A DNA stretch of 54,757 bases from Algoriphagus aquimarinus. GTDB taxonomy: Bacteria > Bacteroidota > Bacteroidia > Cytophagales > Cyclobacteriaceae. The notes beneath the pieces were generated by a model. That model made no database searches and was not told where the DNA came from. It saw nothing but the letters and a program-made list of their open reading frames with translations. This document shows, in pieces, positions 16,987-23,715 of this stretch (the stretch's first letter is position 1; every line of letters begins with the position of its first letter). Position numbers and translations under genes: made by a program. Location: contig NZ_VORW01000026.1 of assembly GCF_007997215.1 (NCBI RefSeq), forward strand, positions 1 to 54,757, written 5' to 3'.

Positions 16987-17508
16987 ATGGAATACTTAGT
17001 CGATTTATTGAAAATCCTTTTGCCAGCAGGTATTGTTCTGTATGGCATGTACCTCGTGGTCGTTTCTTTTCTTTCGAAGGAAAGAGAGAGGACTCTCGTA
17101 GAATTGAAAACCCAGAATTCTCAAACCATACTCCCAATTCGACTGCAGGCAGCTGAGCGAATTTGCCTTTTCCTGGAGAGAATCACGCCAAACAATTTGG
17201 TGAGAAGATCAAATCCAGGAAGTCTGACTGCGGGTGAATTGCATACGCTTTTGCTTGTAGAGATGAGAGAAGAGTTTAACCACAATTTTTCTCAGCAGGT
17301 ATACTTTTCCGAAGAAACTTGGGAAGCAGTGAAGCGAGCAGTGGAGGAAGTGACTACTATTCTCAATCAAAGCAGACAAATGCTCAATGATGATGCGAAA
17401 GGGATAGATATGGCTAAGGCGATTTTTGCGCAAACGCTGGAAAGAAAAAACGATGCGATCAGTTATGCGTTGAAACAAGTGAAATCAGAAATTCAAATTT
17501 ACTTTTGA
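16987..17508 (+). CDS. Conserved membrane-anchored protein of unknown function (173 aa)
   Basis: I recognise no named family. There is one N-terminal membrane segment (about residues 8-29, LLPAGIVLYGMYLVVVSFL), then a charged, helical cytoplasmic part with GELHTLLLVEMREEFNHNFSQ and EETWEAVKRAVEEV. Similar proteins seem to occur across Bacteroidota next to YkvA-type genes, which is recollection rather than a search result. The stop codon lies 3 nt before the ATG of the next gene. It appears to be the first gene of a run to 19754. Confidence 0.75.
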   Translation: MEYLVDLLKILLPAGIVLYGMYLVVVSFLSKERERTLVELKTQNSQTILPIRLQAAERICLFLERITPNNLVRRSNPGSLTAGELHTLLLVEMREEFNHNFSQQVYFSEETWEAVKRAVEEVTTILNQSRQMLNDDAKGIDMAKAIFAQTLERKNDAISYALKQVKSEIQIYF

Positions 17509-17510
17509 AA

Positions 17511-17924
17511 ATGAGCTCCTTCCAATCTAAAACCTCAGCAACTATAGATAATGCCAAAGCACTTTTTGGCAAAAAAGTAGACGCGCTGGTGAAACAAAAG
17601 GAAAAAGTCACAGAGTTAATCGCTGGGGTTGGTAGTAAGATTTCAAGGGTTGGGGATAACCCACGGGTGAAAAAACTCATTGAGCCAGTTTCTGTTTTCA
17701 TCCGAATGATCAAGGCACACTTCAGCGGAGCACATAAGATGACCAACAGCACGCTAGGTTTGGTGCTTTTGGCTTTGGTTTATTTTGTTTCTCCGATTGA
17801 TATCATCCCTGACTTTTTGGGCTTCTTTGGTTTTGCAGATGATCTAAGTGTAGTCTTGGCTATTTATGCTAAGGTAAAAGATGAGATTGAGGATTTTTTG
17901 GATTGGGAGAGAACTCAGGACTAG
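17511..17924 (+). CDS. YkvA/DUF1232-family membrane protein
   Basis: The 137-residue product, counted from the ATG (a TTG two codons upstream is also possible), has a charged helical N-terminus. The DUF1232 core follows: a hydrophobic segment then YFVSPIDIIPDFLGFFGFAD, the family signature. The function is unknown; a role in membrane or stress physiology is often assumed. It follows the previous gene with almost no gap and lies 31 nt before the thioredoxin-like gene. Confidence 0.85.
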   Translation: MSSFQSKTSATIDNAKALFGKKVDALVKQKEKVTELIAGVGSKISRVGDNPRVKKLIEPVSVFIRMIKAHFSGAHKMTNSTLGLVLLALVYFVSPIDIIPDFLGFFGFADDLSVVLAIYAKVKDEIEDFLDWERTQD

Positions 17925-17955
17925 TAAGGTCTGTTAATCTCCAAAATCATAAGAA

Positions 17956-18576
17956 ATGCTAGACCAACAAACTTTATTGATTACTCCTGAGCTGATTGGG
18001 TCAGCGCAGAACTATTCAGAATACAGAGAAATGATTGATCAGCTTTTAGCTGAGAATAAGACCACTGGGATTAACCACTCAGAGGGCTATCTGAATTATA
18101 CCAAAATGAATGTGCAGCGAATGAATCGCTGGGATAAGATGGCTAAGATTTCTCCAGAACTGGATAAAATCATAGCTTCTATAGCCTCTCCACAAGTATG
18201 GCTGGTGATCACAGAGGGTTGGTGTGGTGATGCTGCGCAAAGTTTACCATTCATTGCTAAGCTTGCTGCTTTAAATCCGCTGATCGAGCTAAAATTCGTT
18301 TTGCGCGATGAGAATCCAGAGCTGATGGATGCTTACCTCACTGAAGGAGCGAGATCAATACCGATTTTGATAGCCTTGAATGAAGATTTGAGTAAAGAGT
18401 TTTTTGTTTGGGGACCAAGACCTGAGTTTCTTCAAAACCGCTTGAAAGCTTACAAACTCGATCCTCAGAATATTACTTCCAAGGAATTTGCGGACGGTAC
18501 GCATCTTTGGTATGCAAGAGATAAAAACAAAGCAATAGCTGAGGAATTGACACCTTTGATTGCTTCAACGATATAA
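17956..18576 (+). CDS. Thioredoxin-fold protein with a single active-site cysteine
   Basis: The 206-residue product belongs to the Thioredoxin_9-type family. The active-site region reads TEGWCGDAAQSLPFIAKLA: the first Cys of CxxC is present but the second position is Ala. The cis-Pro loop is SIPILIAL. It has no signal peptide, so it is cytoplasmic. With one Cys it cannot act as a standard dithiol oxidoreductase; a monothiol, glutathione-linked or binding role is more likely. It lies in a same-strand run with DUF1232, an NAD-binding protein and dtd. Confidence 0.85.
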   Translation: MLDQQTLLITPELIGSAQNYSEYREMIDQLLAENKTTGINHSEGYLNYTKMNVQRMNRWDKMAKISPELDKIIASIASPQVWLVITEGWCGDAAQSLPFIAKLAALNPLIELKFVLRDENPELMDAYLTEGARSIPILIALNEDLSKEFFVWGPRPEFLQNRLKAYKLDPQNITSKEFADGTHLWYARDKNKAIAEELTPLIASTI

Positions 18577-18585
18577 CTATTATTT

Positions 18586-19305
18586 ATGAAAATCGCACTG
18601 ATTTCTGGGGCTTCAGGTCTTGTAGGTAAGGAAATTCTTCACCAGCTTTTTAAAAGTGAAGACTATGATTATGTGCTGAGCATAGGTCGTAGAAAGCGTG
18701 CGATCAAGCAGCAGAAGCTTGTACAGATTGAAGGCGATATGGCGAAAATTGATGTCTGGGATTGGGAAGGTAAAATTGCTTCGCAGAGTTTGAGCGGGGA
18801 ATATTTCCCACTTATTGAGGGTCTGACTCAGAAAACAGCTGAGGTGCATGCTTTTTCTTCCTTAGGTACTACCATCAATCAAGCAGGGTCCAAAGAGAAG
18901 TTTTTTGCGATCGATCATGATTTGGTAATTGGATTTGCTAAGTGGGCTAAGACCTTGGGTGCATCTAAATTTCTTTATGTTTCTTCCTCCGGTGCAGATG
19001 CGAATTCTTCGATTTTTTACAGTCAAACAAAAGGTAAAACCGAAGAAGATCTCAAAGCACTTGGATTTGACTATGTGGGTCTATTCAGACCATCCTTATT
19101 AATGGGAAATAGAAATGAGTTTCGATTTGGAGAGCAAGTTGCGCAACTAGTGATGAAGCCTCTGATCTGGTTAAAGTTATTCAAGAACATCCGACCTATT
19201 TACGATTACCAGGTGGCAAAAGGAATGGTGAAAACTGCTTTGGCAAAAAATGCTCATTCAGTTGAAATTATTAGCTCTGGGGAATTACAAGATCTTAGCA
19301 AATGA
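18586..19305 (+). CDS. NAD(P)-binding oxidoreductase of the HTATIP2/TIP30-like atypical SDR group
   Basis: The 239-residue product starts with an atypical-SDR Rossmann motif, GASGLVG, then an arginine-rich GRRKR that fits NADP binding. Later blocks are FLYVSSSGAD and LFRPSLLMGNR, as in the HTATIP2-like NAD(P)H-binding group. The catalytic reaction is unknown. The stop overlaps the dtd start by four bases, so the two are probably translationally coupled. Confidence 0.85.
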   Translation: MKIALISGASGLVGKEILHQLFKSEDYDYVLSIGRRKRAIKQQKLVQIEGDMAKIDVWDWEGKIASQSLSGEYFPLIEGLTQKTAEVHAFSSLGTTINQAGSKEKFFAIDHDLVIGFAKWAKTLGASKFLYVSSSGADANSSIFYSQTKGKTEEDLKALGFDYVGLFRPSLLMGNRNEFRFGEQVAQLVMKPLIWLKLFKNIRPIYDYQVAKGMVKTALAKNAHSVEIISSGELQDLSK

Positions 19306-19754
19306 TAGTAGTAATCCAACGTGCTTCGGAAGCATCGGTAAAAATAGACGGTAAAGTCAAAGCCGAAATTGGAACAGGTTTAATGATTTTGGTGGGAATT
19401 GAAGAAGGAGACGGTGAGGAAGACATTTCCTGGCTAGCCAAAAAGATTCTGAACCTCCGGATTTTTCCGGACGAAAATGAAGTGATGAACAAGAGTTTGC
19501 TGGATGTAGAGGGAGAAATTTTGCTGATTTCTCAGTTTACGCTCCATGCCAGTACCAAAAAAGGAAATCGACCTTCCTACATCAAAGCGGCGAGACCGGA
19601 TATTGCGATTCCATTGTATGAGCAGATGATTCAAACTTTGGAAGCGGATTTAGGGAAAGCTATAGGAACAGGCGAATTCGGAGCTGATATGAAAGTGAGC
19701 CTCATCAATGATGGTCCGGTGACCATTTTGATGGATAGTAAGAACAAGGTTTAG
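19302..19754 (+). CDS. dtd: D-aminoacyl-tRNA deacylase
   Basis: The 150-residue product has the two DTD signatures: SQFTL in the middle and INDGPVT near the C-terminus (the NxGPxT motif that holds the cross-subunit Gly-cisPro at the chiral-proofreading site). It hydrolyses D-amino acids, and glycine mischarged on tRNA-Ala, from tRNA. The length matches the family. It is the last gene of the run starting at 16987. Confidence 0.95.
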   Translation: MIVVIQRASEASVKIDGKVKAEIGTGLMILVGIEEGDGEEDISWLAKKILNLRIFPDENEVMNKSLLDVEGEILLISQFTLHASTKKGNRPSYIKAARPDIAIPLYEQMIQTLEADLGKAIGTGEFGADMKVSLINDGPVTILMDSKNKV

Positions 19755-19848
19755 TATTTTTTGACAGGTTAGAACAGGATAGGGTCTGGTCTGTTTTGCC
19801 TATTTTAGAGAAGTATAATTTAGGTTTTACTAACTCTAGCCCTGTCCC

Positions 19849-21327
19849 ATGAAAACCCAATATCGCCTTACATTTTTTCTTTTTTCTCTAATAATCACTC
19901 AATTTCTAGCTGGCTGTAGTAAGCCGAATCAGGAATCTGGCGAGAGCCAAGTGAAGCCGAACGTAATCATCATTCTTGCTGATCAGTGGCGAGCCCAGGA
20001 AGTTGGGTACATGGGGAATACACAAATTAAAACTCCGAACCTGGACAAACTTGCTTCTGAGAGTCTAGTCTTCGAAAATACCATTACCACTATGGCTGTT
20101 TGCGCACCGTGGCGAGCGAGCTTTTTAACAGGGCAATATCCATTGACACACGGGGTTTTCTATAACGATAAGCCTTTGCCAAATGAAGCATTGACTATGG
20201 CTGAAATCTATAAAGAGCAAGGCTATGCTACGGGTTACATCGGTAAATGGCATCTAAACGGGCATGCTAGAGATGAACATCCATTCAGCGCTAGGGATTT
20301 GCCGGTGCCAAAGGATAGAAGGCAAGGCTTTGATTATTGGAAAGTGAGAGAGGTAACTCACAATTATAACAACAGCTTTTATTTTGATGAAAATGACGTG
20401 AAGCAAACTTGGGAAGGCTACGATGTTTTTCCTCAGACGGATAGCGCGATTAGCTATATTCAAAAGAATAAAAAGAATCCATTTGTGCTGATGCTGTCCT
20501 ATGGGCCGCCACACGATCCGTATTTTTCGGCTCCCAAAGAGTTTCAGGATTTATATGATGCGAGTACATTGGAAGTTCGCCCAAACGTCCCGGTCGCTCT
20601 ACAAGATTCGGCAAGAAGGGTCATGGCAGGCTATTATGCGCATGCCTCTGCTATTGATTTTGCCATAGGTAATTTGCTTGACGCTTTGGATAAAGCAGGT
20701 ATTGCAGATAACACCATTCTTGTTTTCACTTCGGAGCATGGAGATATGCTCATGTCTAAGGGTGTTCTGAAAAAGCAGCGACCCTATGACGAGGCTATCA
20801 AAGTGCCGATGCTGATTCGATACCCAGCCAAATTTGGAGCGAAAAGCCGTAGGGTGATTGACCCAATTGGAACGCCGGATTTATTACCGACGCTACTTGG
20901 GTTAAGTGAAATTGCTTCTCCTGAGAGTATTGAGGGAAAAGATTTTTCGAGTGAGTTACTTGAAGGAAATGACTTGGGAAATGAAGCTGCCTTGATTATG
21001 CTACCTGTGCCTTTTCATGAGTGGAAATTCCAAAATGGAGGTCGAGAATTCCGTGGTATCCGAACAAAAAGATATACTTATGTGAAAGATCTCAAAGGTC
21101 CATGGCTGCTTTATGATGATCAAACAGATCCTTATCAGCAAAATAATTTGGTCAATGATCCGGCGTTTGCAGACTTGCAAAATCAGCTGGAGACTACTTT
21201 GATGGCTAAACTTAAGGCGACAAACGATACCTTCCTGCCAGCTGATGAGTACATGAAGCAGTACAATTACCTCTACGATGCGCAGGATAGTGTACGTCAA
21301 CCCAATTATTTGGAGATGAATAGATAG
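19849..21327 (+). CDS. Lipoprotein sulfatase with CAPWR formylglycine motif
   Basis: The 492-residue product has a lipobox LAGC23. The sulfatase core has the metal-binding segment NVIIILADQW and the catalytic motif C85-A-P-W-R89 (C/S-x-P-x-R), in which Cys85 is matured to formylglycine by a separate enzyme, not encoded in this window. It also has TGYIGKWHLNG and TSEHGDML. As a type I sulfatase it would remove sulfate esters from algal polysaccharides or glycans in the periplasm or at the cell surface. The ABC ATPase gene follows after 14 nt on the same strand. Confidence 0.92.
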   Translation: MKTQYRLTFFLFSLIITQFLAGCSKPNQESGESQVKPNVIIILADQWRAQEVGYMGNTQIKTPNLDKLASESLVFENTITTMAVCAPWRASFLTGQYPLTHGVFYNDKPLPNEALTMAEIYKEQGYATGYIGKWHLNGHARDEHPFSARDLPVPKDRRQGFDYWKVREVTHNYNNSFYFDENDVKQTWEGYDVFPQTDSAISYIQKNKKNPFVLMLSYGPPHDPYFSAPKEFQDLYDASTLEVRPNVPVALQDSARRVMAGYYAHASAIDFAIGNLLDALDKAGIADNTILVFTSEHGDMLMSKGVLKKQRPYDEAIKVPMLIRYPAKFGAKSRRVIDPIGTPDLLPTLLGLSEIASPESIEGKDFSSELLEGNDLGNEAALIMLPVPFHEWKFQNGGREFRGIRTKRYTYVKDLKGPWLLYDDQTDPYQQNNLVNDPAFADLQNQLETTLMAKLKATNDTFLPADEYMKQYNYLYDAQDSVRQPNYLEMNR

Positions 21328-21341
21328 CTTCGCTCGTTTTA

Positions 21342-22874
21342 GTGAAGTCGGATTTTGACTGTTTCGGAGAAATTGACAATCTTCAATTTTCAAATCACTT
21401 TATTTTGTCAGATACTCTTCTTAGCATCCATTCCGCCCAGGTTCTTACCAAGGGAAAACAAGTTTTCGAATCCCTAGATTTCAACTGGTCGACAGGACAG
21501 AACTGGGCTATTATCGGCACTTCCGGAGCAGAGATGACTGCTTTCATAGAAACTATCAGAGGTAATGCCGTGCTTCCAAAGGGTGAGATTATTCGGCCTT
21601 TTGCTCAGGAGTATACTGAAGAGAAAACAAGTTCAGGTGAGATCAATTCTTTCCGAGACTTAATTGCCTATGTGTCTCAGCGATACGAAATCCGGAATAA
21701 ATCCAATCAGCAGAACTTCTATTTCCAGCAGCGGTTCAATTCTTCCGAATCTAATGATACTGCCACCGTTCGCGAGTATTTGATGGAGGTAAAGGCGAAA
21801 GTGGCTGGACCTTGGACTTTGGAGAAGGTCTCTGAATTGTTGCATTTGGAGAACTTACTTGATAAGTCACTGCTCTTGCTTTCTAATGGAGAAACCCGAC
21901 GATTGGCGCTGGGATTAGGGCTGATGCGTCAGCCGAAAATCTACCTCATGGATCAGCCCATGACAGGATTGGATGTGAAAAGTAGGGCTGAATTTGGGGA
22001 GATTTTGAAAGTGATGATTTCTGAAGGAGTGCAGGTACTGTTAACTACTTCAGCTAATGAAATCCCTGAAGGCATCACTCATGTCGCCAAGTTAAGTGGA
22101 ATAGGAATCGAGAAGAGTTGGGAATTAGCAGACTTTCATCTGACAGCCAAGCAGGAGCAAAATCTCTCTTTTGATTGGGAGCTTTTGGATTCCCTTCTAC
22201 CAAAAAGGCCAAATGAAAATACCGAGGTTATTCGACTGGAAAACCTAAATATCAAATACGGAGAAAAGCAGATCCTCAAAAACCTCAACTGGGAAGTAAG
22301 ATCTGGCGAGCGCTGGTTGCTCAAAGGCTCCAATGGTTCCGGGAAATCAACACTAATCAGTTTGCTGATAGGTGAGAATCCACAAGCCTATTCTCAGAAT
22401 TTCTGGCTCTTTGGACGCAAACGAGGAACTGGAGAAAGCATCTGGGATGTGAAGCGACCTACGGGGTTTGTAGCGCCTGAACTCAGCCGATTCTTTCCTT
22501 CCAATCAAACTTGCCGCAAAGTCATCCTATCGGGACTTTTTGATACGATGGGTTTATACAAAAAAATAACAGCTGAGCATGAAGCATTAGCTGAATCTTG
22601 GATGAAACTCTTCCAACTGCATGCCTTTGCAAACATTCCTATCAACCGACTTTCACTCGAAAACCAACGCTGGACATTACTTGCCCGAGCGCTGATCAAA
22701 CAACCCAGACTCTTGATTCTTGACGAAGCTTCACAAGGAATGGATGAGTTTCAACGCAGGCTTTTTAAAGACACCGTACAGCAAATCTGCGAGCGAACTA
22801 CAATGACTGTTGTTTATGTCAGCCACTATACTGAAGATGTGCCTGAGGCAGTGGAGAAGGTGATTGAGTTGTGA
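21342..22874 (+). CDS. Tandem ABC ATPase (ModF/PhrA-like), N-terminal domain degenerate
   Basis: The 510-residue product has two ATPase domains and no membrane segments. The first domain has a damaged Walker A (IGTSGAEMTAF, no Lys), an LSNGE signature, and Walker B ending LMDQ, where the catalytic Glu is Gln. The second has a canonical Walker A (GSNGSGKST) and LILDEASQGMD, but an unusual signature (LSLENQ). Thus only the second domain looks competent for hydrolysis. The layout resembles ModF-type stand-alone ATPases, whose role is unclear. The start is uncertain: GTG at 21342 or a later TTG near 21400. Confidence 0.8.
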   Translation: MKSDFDCFGEIDNLQFSNHFILSDTLLSIHSAQVLTKGKQVFESLDFNWSTGQNWAIIGTSGAEMTAFIETIRGNAVLPKGEIIRPFAQEYTEEKTSSGEINSFRDLIAYVSQRYEIRNKSNQQNFYFQQRFNSSESNDTATVREYLMEVKAKVAGPWTLEKVSELLHLENLLDKSLLLLSNGETRRLALGLGLMRQPKIYLMDQPMTGLDVKSRAEFGEILKVMISEGVQVLLTTSANEIPEGITHVAKLSGIGIEKSWELADFHLTAKQEQNLSFDWELLDSLLPKRPNENTEVIRLENLNIKYGEKQILKNLNWEVRSGERWLLKGSNGSGKSTLISLLIGENPQAYSQNFWLFGRKRGTGESIWDVKRPTGFVAPELSRFFPSNQTCRKVILSGLFDTMGLYKKITAEHEALAESWMKLFQLHAFANIPINRLSLENQRWTLLARALIKQPRLLILDEASQGMDEFQRRLFKDTVQQICERTTMTVVYVSHYTEDVPEAVEKVIEL

Positions 22875-23196
22875 TTGGTCGATAATCTAAAGAGTAGCCT
22901 GCGGACATGGAACACTGATTTTTAAGTAACTATTCCTAAATTCGAGAATCTTATAAATCATATTTCAAGAAAATTAATAGTTACTTATTCTATTTAGTAT
23001 TACTTGTTTGAATGTGATTATAGACCGTTCTCATTGCCGATTTAGTTAAATATATATTGTTTTAATTTTCCATTAATTAGGGTTTAAAATATCACTTAAA
23101 TTTGGTTTTTTAACTTTTATTATAGTTTATTTTAGGCTCTTTATATGAGGCTTGAATTGTAGTTATGAGAGTTGTTAAATAACTTTTTTGGATAAA
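22875..23196. other. AT-rich gap with a 12-bp inverted repeat
   Basis: The perfect inverted repeat TAAGTAACTATT (22923-22934) / AATAGTTACTTA (22976-22987) spans about 41 nt of loop. No T-run follows, so it is not a clear terminator. Nothing else is supportable in this gap, which should contain the promoter of the 3D-domain gene. Confidence 0.5.
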
Positions 23197-23607
23197 ATGA
23201 GTATATATAGTATGTGCTATTCATTAAAAACTATACGATTTTTCCCCTTTGCTATGTTAATCTTACTCTCTGCTTGTAGCAAACCTGAGACTAAATCCAT
23301 GGATGTGGTGGCTACTGCTTACAATTCTGTGAAGGCGCAAACAGCCAATGACCCATCTATAGCGGCTTGGGGAGACACTTTGGTGCCAGGAATGAAAGCT
23401 GTTGCTATTTCAAGAGATCTTCTTGATTCAGGTCTTCATTATAATATGGATGTTACCATCGATGGTCTTGAAGGGAAGTATAAAGTCCTAGATAAAATGA
23501 ATAGAAGGTGGGTTAAAAAAATTGATATTTACATGGGGGTTAATGTACAAGAAGCTCGCCAATGGGGTAAGCAATATGTAACCATTAGCTATGTGCCTTC
23601 TGAGTAG
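23197..23607 (+). CDS. 3D-domain lipoprotein
   Basis: The product is about 136 residues from the ATG at 23197; a TTG three codons upstream and an ATG six codons downstream are alternatives. The signal ends in ILLSACS, a lipobox. The mature part matches the 3D (Asp-Asp-Asp) domain: VVATAYNS at its start and KKIDIYMG near its end, as in the RlpA/MltA-related double-psi beta barrel. Such domains bind or cleave peptidoglycan, but only part of the usual Asp set is evident here, so catalytic activity is uncertain. The gene is isolated and convergent with the lyase gene. Confidence 0.8.
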   Translation: MSIYSMCYSLKTIRFFPFAMLILLSACSKPETKSMDVVATAYNSVKAQTANDPSIAAWGDTLVPGMKAVAISRDLLDSGLHYNMDVTIDGLEGKYKVLDKMNRRWVKKIDIYMGVNVQEARQWGKQYVTISYVPSE

Positions 23608-23715
23608 ATTTTTCTGGATATCAATATTATTTTGAAATATAAAATCATAAAAATATTTATATAGCATGAAAGAAAGGTTGTTGGATTGAAAGATGCGATC
23701 CGCATTTAAAATTTC

